Source: Mycocentrospora acerina
Lineage: Eukaryota; Ascomycota; Dothideomycetes; Pleosporales
Direction of reading: 5' to 3'
DNA: 64,000 nt
Assembly (NCBI GenBank): GCA_022701365.1
Contig: JAKUHH010000290.1
Span: forward strand, 434,001-498,000
The position numbers and the translations under genes were made by a program. Positions within the stretch are counted from its first letter, which is position 1. Each line of letters opens with the position of its first letter. Of the stretch, positions 11,492-23,353 are shown piece after piece. The notes under the pieces are model-generated. The model made no database searches. It worked only from the letters and a program-made list of their open reading frames with translations, and was not told the origin of the DNA.

Positions 11492-12664
11492 GGCGGTCGT
11501 GGACGTGCGTATACGGTGCCTGGCTGGCGGCGTGTGCGTGTGCGGTGCGGGTGCGGGTGGTCTGCGAGCAAAACAACAGCGCGGGTGCGGGCGTCTGGCT
11601 GATGGCGAGGCGGCAGGCGGCGCGGGGTGGGATGCGGCGGGTGTCGAGGCAGAAGGATGGCGATGTGGCCTCCGCAGGTGCTGTGCTGGTCGGCCGCGAG
11701 AAAATAGGGCCTGCTCGACGTGGACGTGGACGTGGTACTTTTGCTGCAGGGCTCGTCGTCATGGCCTGCCCGACAGCGAACCAGGTTCTGCACTTGTCCT
11801 TGCTCGGCCGCCGCCGTCGCTGTGGTCACGTGTTTGCATCGCGACCACGTCTGCCCGCGCCCACGTCGACGACGCCGGGGTTGGTTGTGGTCAGACTCGT
11901 GCTTCGACGACATGGCAGCGCCCGTCGCATCGAGGTGGTGCTGCTCGTCCAGCCCCTCTGCGCAGGCACAGCTTCACACATGCGGTACGCCTCTGGCTCG
12001 CCTGCAGCTGGCATGGTACCCCAGACACAAAGACTGCCTGCCCCAAGCCTCCCGTCCTGCCACCCAGCGTCCAGCATCCAGCATCTGCACCGCCCACACC
12101 CCGGCGGCGGCGTCTCCATCATTTTGGCACTGCTGGCCTGCTCGCGTGTGACCTCCCTCTTAGCTTTCTTTCCTACCTGGCTTGCTTGCTCGCTCGGGTA
12201 CTGTCGGGGCATCACCGCCTGCGTACAGCTATCTCTCGACTCACCGCCAGCCTTATCTTGCTGCCAGAGCCAAGTGCGCTCCAGCATGATAGCACAAAAT
12301 GACACCCTGCTCTCTATCAGAGAATCGTGTCGCCGCCCTTATCCAGCCCAGAGCTGCTCCTTGCACCCAGCACACTCCACAAGCCAAACCCCAGCATCCC
12401 CACACAGCACCACCGATTGCCATTGACTCTTGCCTAAAGCTTCGCCTCGTGTTCGACTCGTTCCCGATGCAAGCCTATCTTATCACTCTCGCCGGCAAAC
12501 TGCCAAACAGTCTAAGAAAGAGCGTTGATACAAATAACTACAAAGGTGAGCCGTGACCTGTAATCTGTAATCAATCCTCCTCGTCTCCCGCTCTCACCTT
12601 GCTGCCTCATCTCTATCATTTATTCTCACCATCTACTCTCTTCACTGCCGTCTCTCCCCCGCCT
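11492..12664. promoter_or_regulatory. Divergent upstream region between Dnm1 and isochorismatase-like gene
   Basis: These 1.17 kb separate two divergent starts. The Dnm1 side is GC-rich with GCGGGTGCGG repeats near 11545-11600, and a CACGTG E-box-like site lies near 11826. The other side turns C/T-rich (CTCTCATCTCTATC, CCATCTACTCTCTTC) just before 12665, typical of fungal leaders. Open frames over the region have no coding signature that I recognise. Confidence 0.45.
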
Positions 12665-13531
12665 ATGGCTTCAGAGTCTCTCGTCCTCACTTCCCACAAC
12701 GAACATCACGACAACAGTGACAACAATGACATCACCGTCGGTACCATCACATGCACCGCGCCCATTCCGTTTGGAGGCGAAGGACAGTGGTTGTACTTGC
12801 CGGCTACCAAAAAGTTTGATCTCTCGAGGGGCTCTGAGAAGAAGATGGTCTTTGAGTGTGACGAAGGCCTCCGCAACCACTCAGGCTTCATGATCGACCC
12901 AGACACCTCAATCCTGATCATTGTCGACATGCAAAACTACTTTATCAACCCCATATACCGGGACCATGCCGCCGGAATTGCTGCAATCGAACCAATGTTG
13001 AAAGTCATTGAACGTTGCAGAAAAGAGGGCATCCAGATAGCCTGGCTGAATTGGGGCATCACCGACCACGACCTCCATTCCATGGCCCCTGCCATCCAGC
13101 GCGGCTTTAGCAAGAGTTTGGGATGGCACATTGGTCTGGGTGCTCAACTGCCAGATACCCAGGGAAGATGTCTATTCAAACGCAGCTGGAATGCCGAACT
13201 CTACGACCCCTTAAAGACCGTTGTTGAGCCAGGCGATCTCTTCTTCGACAAGTCCCGCATGAGTGGACTGTGGTCTACAAAAGAGCCTCTTCATGAATAT
13301 CTCGTCGCATCAAAGAAGCAGACGTTGCTATTTGCCGGAGTCAACACGGATCAATGTGTCTTTGGCACCGTTTCTGACGCCTACTCTTATGGCTGGGACT
13401 GTGTTCTTCTAGACGACTGCACAGGCACCATGACTGGCCGAGGAGCCCAAGACCTCACCGAGTATCAAGTATCCACAAACATGGGCTTCGTGACGAGCAG
13501 CAGCGCATTCTCAGACGCGCAGATTTTGTGA
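12665..13531 (+). CDS. Isochorismatase-like cysteine hydrolase
   Basis: Single-exon gene for 288 residues. The fold of the isochorismatase/nicotinamidase superfamily is clear. The catalytic triad is D88 (LIIVDMQNYF), K196 (FDKSRMSGLW) and C231 (GVNTDQCVFGT), and the cis-peptide region precedes the Cys. Residues 1-75 are an extra N-terminal segment found in fungal members (GGEGQWLYLP). The family hydrolyses isochorismate, nicotinamide, ureidoacrylate or related amides; the substrate cannot be told from sequence. No signal peptide is seen, so it is probably cytosolic. The start at 12665 is preferred over an upstream in-frame non-ATG region because it follows a C/T-rich leader and fits the family start. 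Neighbours give no pathway clue. Confidence 0.85.
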   Translation: MASESLVLTSHNEHHDNSDNNDITVGTITCTAPIPFGGEGQWLYLPATKKFDLSRGSEKKMVFECDEGLRNHSGFMIDPDTSILIIVDMQNYFINPIYRDHAAGIAAIEPMLKVIERCRKEGIQIAWLNWGITDHDLHSMAPAIQRGFSKSLGWHIGLGAQLPDTQGRCLFKRSWNAELYDPLKTVVEPGDLFFDKSRMSGLWSTKEPLHEYLVASKKQTLLFAGVNTDQCVFGTVSDAYSYGWDCVLLDDCTGTMTGRGAQDLTEYQVSTNMGFVTSSSAFSDAQIL

Positions 13532-15602
13532 TACCCCTTGATATTTCCTGGAGTTGGCGGCGGCGGGGTTTTTTTTTGGTACCTTACTGCATTAAGCGAT
13601 TTGCGTGCATCTTCTTACATACCCTTGCGTAGAAAAAATATAATTCTATAATTTCACACAAAGAATTACACTGCTCTTTCCATTGCATTGATGTTGTTTC
13701 TGCCCAATCAGGATCCTGTGTTTTGACTGGTCGTAGGTCGATCATGGATCTGCATGCATCAAGCACGGATGACGACATGCATAGCATAGCATGGCTGTGA
13801 AGCATGGACACTTACCAGACAAGGAATCTGGGCACGCGCTTGGAATTCGACCTGGATAAAACTACCATATTTATATGTGTATATGAATATCAATAATGCT
13901 CTTCCCCATCGTTATTGATCTTGCTTGCTTGCATTTTCGCAACTCGGTGGAGTGGGACTGTAGTCGTCTGTCTGGGTGACTGGCAAACTACTAAATCTCG
14001 CATGGCTAGCTAGCTAGAGGAGTGTGAGAGGAGTATAAGATGTGTGAGTGGGGTTGAATATTGAATGGAATTTTCTTTCTGGGAAGGTCCGTTTTTAGTG
14101 GTGAGATTGTGGGAATTGTGTTAATAGGGGGTGATTGTTATCAACAGTTTTATCTTGCTGGCATTCTCCTTTGTATGTATCACGGCATGTGTGTGGATAC
14201 GAGTTTGTTGAGAGATGGATGGTGCTGGTGTGAGAGTGGGAGGTGGAGAGTATGAGAAAGAAGAGATAGAGGGAGAGGGAGGGAGGGTGGTTTTTGTAAA
14301 TGCTGAGATGAATGGTTTGCTGTACTCTTGTGATGGAGAGGAAATTGAAGGAGTTTTGTTGGATTAGAGAGAACGACTGAAGTAGTTAATAACAGAAAAA
14401 TCGAAAATAGAGATGGATCTACTCTGGAGAAATTTAGTGAGTGTGAAATTAAATATGGAAGGTTTAGTTCAAGCAGGGCGGAGGAGTGAAGAACGAAACA
14501 AAATGTGAGAGTGATGGTATGTAGCTAATATCATACTCATGGATATGTTCGTTGATTCATTTAATCTACTGCATTGACGATCTAGAGAAAGAATGGAAAA
14601 GGTAAATATATGACAACTCACTCGCACTACATTTCTTATACCATTTACCTCCAACCCTACTCTAATCCTTCCCTTCCCATCCCATGAAATGAATCGAAGC
14701 GAGGAAACAGATACAAAAGAAACAAAAGGTCTGCAAATTCTTAATTTTTTCTGTCTAACATCTAGGACAACAATTCACTCACACTCCCAAACAAAAACTC
14801 AAATCCACAGATTTACATTTACATTTATGCTTCCAAAATCTAATAGCTAACAATCAGCAACTAACAGCAAAAGATTAAGTAAGCCGCTAATTTGTCTTTA
14901 AGGAGAAACAGAAAGGAAAAAATAGAAGGACACGGCTCCATCCCACTGTGCCATGCAAGCTAAAAAGGTACTATGGTCTATCATCTAATAGATCCTAGAA
15001 TAGAACAGTACATATCCTCAGGGTAAACTACTTCCTGACAAAAAAGATATGCAAGAAAAGACTACCTCAAATACCCCCACTACTTCTCATCATATCAATA
15101 TATATTTACAGTGCAGCAGCCATCCTAACAATACATGTAGAAGAGAAGAAAGTAAAGCTACGATAAAGCACGTCCCTAGGTGCAGAGACACACTGTGTCG
15201 CAAGACAGGTTTGCACTTTAGACTCTTGCTATCTCTTGGTAGTAGTTGTATAGATTTATTGTGAATACGCAACATTTCATACATGTTTCTCTCTTAAGTT
15301 ACTAACATCATCTTCTAATTATTCAAGAATTCTTTATGACGTTACCTGTTTTGCAAACGCTGTTACACAATTTTTTAGCAATACCCCCTTGTCTGCTTAC
15401 GACCTTAACAGTCTCTTCAAACATCGGAGGACTGAGAAGGAAGAGTAGTCAAAGAAGCTATCTTCCTAAGCTCTGGAGATCCTTCCAATAGGTGTAGTGC
15501 ATGCTACTGACTTTCAAGAAGTATCTGTTCCCCCGCGCCTCGTGCCCCTTTCTGCGCTGACTCGTGTAATCACAAGACAATCAGCTGAATACTTAGACAG
15601 GG
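13532..15602. other. Convergent gene-free region
   Basis: About 2 kb between the 3' ends of the isochorismatase-like and NLR-like genes. It is AT-rich, with stops in every frame and only short open frames lacking domains. A CTAGCTAGCTAG motif lies at 14005-14016 and G/A-rich tracts run from 14200 to 14290. I found no further ankyrin units past the NLR stop codon. No gene is supported. Confidence 0.45.
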
Positions 15603-18600
15603 CTACTTGGGCCTCGACACAAAGTTATTTTCTTGACGTTGACGAGCACCTTTGTCTAGCAGTACCTTGACTACCTGGTTGAAACCTTTTTCTAAAGTTG
15701 CATAGAGTATGTTGCGATAGTATCCACCCTGAGCGTGGACGTCAGCGCCTTCGTCTAGCAGTGTCTTGAATATCTGCTTGTGGCCTCCTTCTATAGCTGC
15801 GTATAGTTCTTTGCTGTAGCATCCGTCTAGGACGTTAAAATTAGCGCCTTTGTCTAGTAGTATGTCGACTATCTTCCCGTAGCCTACAAATGAAGCTGCG
15901 AAGAGTGCGTTGCCATAGTATCCACCCTGAGCGTTGACGTCAGCGCCTTCGTCTAGCAGTATCTTAGCCACCTGCTCGTGGCCTCCTTCTATAGCTGCGT
16001 ATAGTGCATTGCTGTAGCGTCCACCCTGGGCGTTGACGTCAGCACCTTTCTCTAGCAGTATCTTGACTATTATATCAAGTCCAAAGAATGAAGCTATTGT
16101 CAGGTGAGATTCTAAATTAACGGATTCAATGAAAACACTATCGATATTTTCTTTAATCCATCTTTGATAACATTTTGTACTTGGATCAGATATTCGTAAC
16201 GCAAGATCTAATATGTCTGCAACCTTGCCGCTCTCAATATTAGCCTTGCGGAAATGCATAGGCCAAAAACTTGCACAATAGACAAAGAAGGCATGTGTGC
16301 TGTGATCACTGCCATTTTGACCGGTTTCGTTTGTTAATAATCCCACGTCAGATTGAAAGAAGCTAATAAAGCGTAAACAGCACTCTGCTAGAACCCTGTG
16401 TGCATCATGCATTGTAATAGAGTTCTTCCATTGCTTCCCTTGGATTGCTGATGCAGAAAGCAGCGAGTCCGCCAGAAGAAATTCGCGAGCGGTCTGGTGA
16501 ATAAAGTATACCTTGCCGTGATAGACTGAGATGAACAACCCACACAACGACCTAAGGCGTAGCTTAAATTCCTCGTCTGTTTCAAGATCAATTTTCTCAA
16601 TCGACTTTGTCGTTTTCTCTATCCCCATGGCAACGTTCAACTCCGATAGTGTTAAAGGTTGATTAGCGGCCAACATGATAGCTAATGCCTTCCGGACGGC
16701 TAGCTGTTCTTTAGACTTAAACAAGATCTTCTCGTATGCCTCGTTAACACTTATTGGTAGCGATTTCATTGCGGACTCAATCCCCTTTCTTGTTTTCTTG
16801 ATATGTGGAGACTTTAGGTAGTCAATCACTAGATGCACCCAGAGGTATGTACGGTGTTCAATCCTAAGCAATCTATTTGCTAGATCAGCCTTGATATCGT
16901 TTGCAAGCTTCATTGTTCCAGCTAGCTGTTCAACCCGGTAGTTAATGACATGATTCACTTCTTGACTAATAATGCCAGACTCCTCTTCCCCAGGTATATG
17001 GATGCGCGGAAAAGATCTGATCAGACACTGAAATCTTCCTACAATCTGCTCATATGGACGGCTTGTTAAGAGAAATCTTAACTTGCTATAGGTTAGGCAA
17101 TCTTTGTGAGACAGATTTTCTGTGTTACGCATTAGGTCCTCAAACTCTGACTCATTGCACTCATCTAAGGCATCCAGGACGACAATAATAGACCCGGCCT
17201 GGCTGTCCTGCGTGGTATTTCCTAGAATTGTCCATAAAGACTTTGTTGAGTCAATTAGGCCCTTGCCGTCCTTCTCATACTGTTTCATAGCGTGCTCAAT
17301 CAAAGCTGGCTTCTGGGAGAACAATTGGTGCAGCAGCGCGCAGAGTGCTTGACGGACTGTGTTCTGGTCCTGATCTTTAAAGAAGAAGTAGCAGATAGTC
17401 GCTGACTTTGGCAGGATATGGTCTACTAAATACTTTGCTAAGACCGACTTCCCACATCCAGGGTCTGCTGAAACTAGGAGCGGTCCTGAGTCTTGGTTGA
17501 GCCATTCCTGGAAGTGGGCGTGTTTGAGGAACCACATGCCTGTGCCTTCTACCAGTTCTTCCACGCGGTCCTTGTACCACTCATAGGTAGCATCCTTAGT
17601 GCTCTCAGTAAGTCGGAACAGATGGAGACACTCTCTTTGCCGATCAGACAGCTCCCGTTCGCGTGCTGCATGCTGTATTTTCAACTGCTTCTGTAAGACG
17701 TATAGATGTTCTTCTGCAATACGCTGATGATTTTCGGCAGTCTCCTGGAGGCCTAAAATGTTTGCAAAGACTAGTATAAGTATTTGCAATAACTAACTAC
17801 AAAGCACTCATAGACTGACCTGATAAGAGATCGAAAATCTTCTTCTCGGCTTCCACCATGCTTGGTGGAATCACCGACAGCACCTCTTTTGCGTACGCTG
17901 CTGCCATACCCGCTGCATACAACTGCCACCGCTTGTTCTTGTGCGAGTCGGCGTAGTCGCAGATGCCGCGGATTACTAAACATGGGAAGCTGTTCATTAG
18001 GCCTGCTGCCTCCATCTCGAAACACAGCACGCCGCCGAGCTCTGCGCTAACTCTGTCTCTCTCGGCAGCGCTCCTCATCACCTGGTTGCCAGATGCAATC
18101 GTGCCATAGTGCAACACTACTTCCTCATCGCTTTCGCGTGGTGGTCGGGTCTCTTGTTTGCTGACGATGCACTGGTCACAGGTAGACCCTCCCTTGTGTT
18201 CGTCCGCTACTCCGAACAGAACGTCAGGCCCCGCCCTGCTGCGCTGAAACTTGGGGATGCAATGCAGTTTAGATGCGTGCTCAGAGAGCGTACTCCTGCC
18301 GCGCACCTCGTTCGCTTGCACTTTACTTACTGCTGCTAGCAGTATCTGCGGCGGAGAGTTCAGCGACCCTGTCCGCTTAAACCCGCTAGACGTCGATTTC
18401 CCCACATCATACTGTACCACCCCGCTGAACGTCCCATGCGGCTGGCTGACCACCACATCTCCCAGTCGGATGTCTGCTTCAACACTCGGAACACCTCCGC
18501 CAATTCCCACCATCAGCCCAAAGCGGATGGCCTTGAAGGTCGCCCGCATCTGAGTCGCTACAGTCGCCGCCGGATTGTTGCCAATGCAGCCGGCAGGCAG

Positions 18601-18778
18601 ACATACAATGACGATGTTGTGCCCACGTATCGACCCTAGGGTGTACATGTTCTCGTCACCCGGAATGCAACTGAGATCAGAGTGCTCTTCGTCGAGCATC
18701 TCCTGCGCCGCCGCCCGCTCGATTGGGAGTACACACCCATCCTATAGTGTAGTCTTCGTGCCGCAGCTGGCGTGCCAT
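15603..18778 (-). CDS. NLR-like protein: nucleoside phosphorylase domain, NACHT NTPase, ankyrin repeats; frameshifted at 5' end
   Basis: Two exons (18778-17820 and 17752-15603) joined by a 67 bp GT-AG intron that restores KKIFDLLSG-LQETAENH. Exon 1 encodes a PNP/UDP phosphorylase-like domain (FGLMVGIGGGVPS, DIRLGDVVVSQP, LCFEMEAAGLMN, RGICDYADSHKNKRW). Exon 2 holds a NACHT module with Walker A (SADPGCGKSVLAKYL), Walker B (IIVVLDALDECN) and LLTSRP. About five ankyrin units follow, ending soon after. This PNP-NACHT-ANK layout is a known fungal class linked to self/non-self recognition and programmed cell death. The natural start at 18778 reads MARQLRHEDYTIGWVC, then the frame shifts by one base (two missing or one extra) before LPIERAAAQEML. 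The long frame has its first ATG at 18699, inside the domain. So it is either a recent pseudogene or carries a sequence error. Confidence 0.82.
15645..16075 (-). repeat. Ankyrin-coding tandem repeats, 99 bp period
   Basis: The motif AGCGCCTTCGTCTAGCAGT (and close variants) recurs at 15744, 15843, 15942 and 16041 on the + strand, exactly 99 bp apart; the next variant lies near 15645. Each unit codes a 33-residue ankyrin repeat (core LLDEGADVNAQGGYYGNAL). Units 2 and 4 are nearly identical in DNA over most of their length. Such internally conserved repeats are typical of fungal NLRs that evolve by unit exchange. Confidence 0.85.
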
Positions 18779-20561
18779 TTCGCAGTCGTTACGTGGGAAG
18801 CAAAGGGTAGGTTTAAATGAGAGATCACGCTAGATTAATGCTCTTGGTAGTAAAAAATCAAAGAGCAGAAGGGATAAGAGCAGAAGAGATGCAGTCATCG
18901 TGGAGCAGGCTGAGCAACGCTACTTATCACTGCTGAGACTATCAGGCTGTGGCGCACTATGTAGGCGGTAGCCTCTGCTATAGGCTGGAATGCGATCGGT
19001 TCAGTAGGGAGGCGTGAACGGTAGCGAGGAGCGGATAAAGCTACGCGGCACAGTGGAACAGCTTCTTGGATCTTGCTCTCAATGCGCCATATCTTTCATT
19101 GGATACAGCTCTATGGTAGGTGTGACATTGATTTTGACCCAAAAGAAAACATATAAAGTAGAACGTACCATTGTAGGCTAATACACGCTAAGCTGCAGCA
19201 GCGTAAACTATAATGTCAGGTTGCTTTCAAATGTCTTTTACTTCTGTCTAATAGAACTCCAAGCCTTGCACGTACATGCGTCTGGACAGTTTAAGAACCA
19301 AGAAAAAAAACTTTAGAAATTTCCCCTACTACCCTTGAAGGGTAAAATAGACCTCCTGAGTTACCAAAAAAAGGCATATTGCTCAAAGGTTACGTAACAA
19401 AAATATTCTATTAACCGTTCGAATCGCCTACGATTCAGCCTTACTACTCTCCACTTCCTGTCCTTAATCCCCAAGTCAGAGTCCTTCACACTTGGTAATC
19501 AGCACCACCTCCACAATACCCCCACCGCCTCTCCAATCCCAAGTATCCAAGGCCACACAAACCCTAGCCCCATAGAGAAATTTTTCTTCCACATCCTCCA
19601 CACAAAACTTGTCTACACATAAGCTTAGACAACAACACATCCTTGTTGTTCCCAACATCCCCGTACTCCTACATGCCTCGTAGTGGATTCCTCCCATATC
19701 CAGACCACTCTCTTCTTACCCGCGTCGTTACACCTAGCTATACAAAGAAATTTCTTCCACACAAAACCCATCCACACATAAGTGCAGACAACAAGCATAA
19801 CATCCCCACCCTCCTATATACCTCACAGTGTATGTGTGTGTAGACACACACCTCCATCCACATCCCCTTCCCCTCCCTCTCTCCACACCAACATCAACAC
19901 TCAAAAAGAGGACTTAATCAATCAACAAAATCAATTTAACAGAAAAAAACACCCCTACAACATCATCATTCAACTCCACAACACCATTTCCTAAAATCTA
20001 GTTACCAACCTTCGAAAGAAAGACATACTGATACAACACATACCGTCTACTTATCTACAAATCTATTCATGCATCTTAGGAAGAAATAGATAAACATCAA
20101 CGATCTAATCCTCACGTGCAAACCCGTCTCGCGCGAGCGATACACAGTGTGTCTATGCACTCAGGGACGCAGCGCACCGCACCGTACCTTGGGACAGTAT
20201 CTTCCGACGAGTAGAAAAGAAAGAAAGAAAGGAGTGAAGAAGAAGAGGGGAAGAAAAAAGAAAAAATTTCCACTGCGATATCAACTTTCAAATCCCCCAT
20301 CTCATCAAAACATCACATGAATAATTAAAAAAAAAATCAAAACATCTGACACGACTACAAGCTTCTTGTTGCACGATACTCGCTTCACTATTCTTCAATG
20401 GGCTCAAGAGGTATAAAAAGACTACTTTTTGCAACTTTTTTTTCAAATGCTTGTACGCGACGATGAATCTTTTTTTTCTCTTAAAAACTGGTGCTTGCTT
20501 TACATGCACTGCCTGGAATACAATCCCTCAGCCAACGACCAAGTCATGACTAAGATTTTCT
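18779..20561. other. Gene-free region with diverged direct repeat
   Basis: This 1.8 kb block between the NLR-like start and the Abp1 stop has no supported gene. The stretch 18830-19480 is AT-rich. A diverged direct repeat lies at 19574-19683 and 19743-19829. From 20200 to 20480 there are homopolymer and (GAAA)n runs. Short open frames on both strands have no domain. Confidence 0.45.
19574..19829. repeat. Diverged direct repeat, about 90-110 bp, two copies
   Basis: Copy one (19574-19683) and copy two (19743-19829) share AAATTT-CTTCCACA, CCACACAAAAC, ACACATAAG, AGACAACAA, CATCCCC and a CTCCTA-ATA-GCCTC-like end, in the same order and spacing, with small indels. The second copy is shorter. They lie about 168 bp apart in the same orientation. 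The origin is unknown; they may be remnants of a mobile or tandem element. Confidence 0.6.
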
Positions 20562-23353
20562 CTACTCGTCCAGCTGCACGTAGTTGGCAGGGAAAAGACC
20601 AGATTTGCCGTTGAAGCTTCCGAGCCACCAGTCCTCATCGGGGAATTCCTGCAATGCTGTCAGTGGGTGGAAATTTAACATCAAATAGTACAACTTACGA
20701 CTTCTGTAATAGTGGCTCCCTCGGGGAAGCTCAGCTCATTATCCTCGGCCGCATCGTATTCGTAAATGGCTGTAGCAGTTGGGCCGGCGCTTCGGGAAGG
20801 AGCCGCAGCAGGCTCTGGCTCTACAACGGTAGGGTGAGATGGCAGCGGCGGGGCAGCGGCGGCAGCACCAGCACCACCATCATCTTCATCCTCGACCAAC
20901 TCAACATAGTTGGCTGGGAAGAGACCACGGTCACCTTGAGAGTTTGTGCCCATCCACCAATCCTCATCGACCATGTCAATATCTGTGACATAGTCGCCTT
21001 CACGCAGTTCAACTTCATTGTCCTCGGCCTTTTCGTAGTCGTATTGAATGACCGCACGTTTGCCCGAGCCAGCCTCATCGTGTCCGGCGCTAACGGCTGC
21101 ACCAACAGCTGCCCCCGTGACAGCGGCAGCGCCAAACGTGGCAGCTGCTACAGCAACACCGGCACTGCGAGCAGGGTCCTTGGCCTCAACTCGTGGCTCA
21201 GGTGAGATATCACGGGCCTGCTGAGCTGCCTGATCCAGGGAGCGGGTGGGCATAACGGGTGCCCGGTCTGTGGCAGGAGTAATTTCTGCAGGCTCCCTTC
21301 CGCGAGCAACGGGCATGGCAATGCGAACAGGGGACTCGGAAGGCTCGGGCGATGGGCTGCGGGGTTGGCGGGGTGGCGAAGGGACACGCTGGTGCTGCAC
21401 TGCCGGCACCTGCTCCTCGTCGTCCGACTCGGGCTCCTTGGGCCGTGTAGGCAGACCAGGTAATGCGACGCCTCGTACACCAGCATTGGGCTTGCTCGAG
21501 TTGTCGAGAGCTGGTGGGCTTGGGGCTTGGGGTTCCGGGACAGGACGCGAGGTTGGGGCTCCCATGGGCGGCGCTCCCGAGAAGCGATTCTTGAGCGCAC
21601 CAATGCCGCCAGCTGGTGGTGAAGCTGGCTCCTCTTGGGCCTGTTCCCCACCGGTTTGCTGTTCGCTGAGGTTGCTTGCAACAGACTGGCCGGTTTGTGT
21701 GGTTTTGACAGGTGCCCAAGACTTTCCTGCATAACCGCTCTGCCAGCCACCTGCGCCGCTCTTCTGAGCTTGCACTGGAGACGTGGGCCCTTGGGTGTCA
21801 GCCGCTGGCGCCCTGACACCGCCGCCTTGCGCTGCCTTCTTCTCGGCCCAGATCTGAGCGGGTGTCTTGCCCCCTTCGTCCGCAAAGGTCTTGCTGGCGG
21901 CGCCAATGGGTGCGGCGGGAGCGAGGGGCTTGGCACCAAAACCTCCAGGAGTGGGAGCCTTGGTTCCGGTGAAGGCGCTGCTGCCGGCGAACTTGTTTGC
22001 GACCTTGGGCTTTGGCAGGCTGGTGAGACGCTCGGGCTGCTGGCTGAATGCCGACGACCTCTCTGCGAGCGACTTGGGCCTTTCATCCGCCTCATCCTCC
22101 TTGTTGTTGTTGTTGTTGGACGTGCCGGTTGTTGCTGGCGACAGGCCCGAGGACGAAGGTGCACCAGCAGCCTTTGCTTTGATGGCGGCAATGTCGACCT
22201 TTCCGATTGGCTCATATGCGCCCTTGACAACCGTAGGCCTGTCGTCCTGCCCAGAGCTCCGTGCCTGGGCCCGGATGGCAGCAATGTCCACCTTTCCAAT
22301 TGGCTGGTAGGCGCCCTTGACGACCTCGGGGCGGTCGTTTTGCGACTGAGAGGGCTGGGAGCGGGTCGACTCGTCTCTGTTTGAGGTGAGCTCTGCCATG
22401 TTCACCTTGGTGGGCTTGTAGGCAGGCGCGACCTTTTCCAGCTGCGACCGGCTGACCTCGGGAGCATCGGCACCCCAGCCGTCAGCGTCCTCGTTTCCCC
22501 TGGGAGCGGGTGCCCTCGAGCTTCCCAGTGGGTTGAACCTGGAGCCTCCTCCTCCCACTTGTGTCGGTGTGAAAACCGGCTTCTTTGCGGCGACGGGCGG
22601 TGGACCGGCCGAGGGAATTGGTGCGGCGCCCGCGTACTTTGCGCCCGAGGCATCAGCGACCTTTTGGACGATTCTGTCGGGGGTCAGGTCTGCGTCGGAG
22701 CGGGCGGTGACCTGGACGTGGTAGCCGTGGAGGAGCTTGGAGACGACGCCGAGGTGGCTGCCAAAGTAGCCCTTTGTGCGCTCGGGGACGCCCTCGCCGC
22801 ACTGGGCGGGGTGTTAGCGGGGTGCATCATATGTATGTATTGTAGGGTGTGTAGTATATGAAGTGTATAGTATGGTGTGTATTGTAGAATGTGCATTGTG
22901 CAATTGTGCAATGTACAATGCGTCATGTACAATGCACAATGCACAATGCACAATGTACGGGGCAGGAGAGCGAGGAGCCGGCTTACCCATGCAATCAGGA
23001 CGTTCTTGGGCAGCGACGAGTTGGGGTCCTTGACCTTGACAAAGGCAAACTGGATGCGGCCGTCGGAGAACTCGTCAATCAGGTCGGTGAGCTCGCCCTC
23101 TGCACAAGTCAGCCATGGGGGGTCGGGGTCGTGTGTGGTGAGACGTACCGCCGGTGCTCTGCACCTTGAGCACGCTCTCCTTGCCGCCGTCCTGCTGGAA
23201 GGCGCTGACGAGCGGGGCAGCGACGGAGAAGACGGCCCATTGGCCAAATGTGGGGGAGCTGGCCTGGGGCCCCGAGGGCGGCGGCGAGTTGATGACGTTC
23301 TGGTAGCTCCGTGTGATGTTGGGCCCGTTGCTGGACGTGTTGAGCGTGGACAT
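20562..23353 (-). CDS. ABP1: Actin-binding protein Abp1 (ADF-H domain, two SH3 domains)
   Basis: Four exons (23353-23149, 23099-22987, 22801-20699, 20648-20562) encode 835 residues. Residues 1-140 form an ADF/cofilin-homology domain (TFGQWAVFSVAAPLVS, DEFSDGRIQFAFVKVKDPNS, PKNVLIAW, GYFGSHLGVVSKLLHGYHVQ). A long Pro/Ala-rich linker carries repeated motifs: KGAYQPIGKVDIAAIRA and KGAYEPIGKVDIAAIKA. Two SH3 domains close the protein: one with ALYDYEKAE-like VIQYDYEKAEDNEVELREGD...WWMGTN...GLFPANYVEL, and the last spanning the final intron (YEYDAAEDNELSFPEGATI - WWLGSFNGKSGLFPANYV). Abp1 binds F-actin and recruits Arp2/3 regulators and kinases to endocytic patches. All four junctions keep frame. 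The third intron (22802-22986) is filled with a short tandem repeat. Confidence 0.93.
22820..22965. repeat. Degenerate tandem repeat inside the third Abp1 intron
   Basis: The first half is a TGTGTAGTATATGA / TGTATAGTATGG type repeat. The second half repeats GCACAAT / GTACAAT about eight times (ATGCACAATGCACAATGCAC). It fills nearly the whole 185 bp intron, whose donor (GTAAGC) and acceptor lie outside it. Confidence 0.8.

Noticed and set aside
19410..19440. GTTCGAATC, like a tRNA B box
   Set aside because: The flanks do not form a T stem and no acceptor or anticodon arm is present.
21148..22384. Long open frames opposite and in other frames of the Abp1 linker
   Set aside because: Shadows of the Pro/Ala-rich coding exon; no family match and no independent splice structure.
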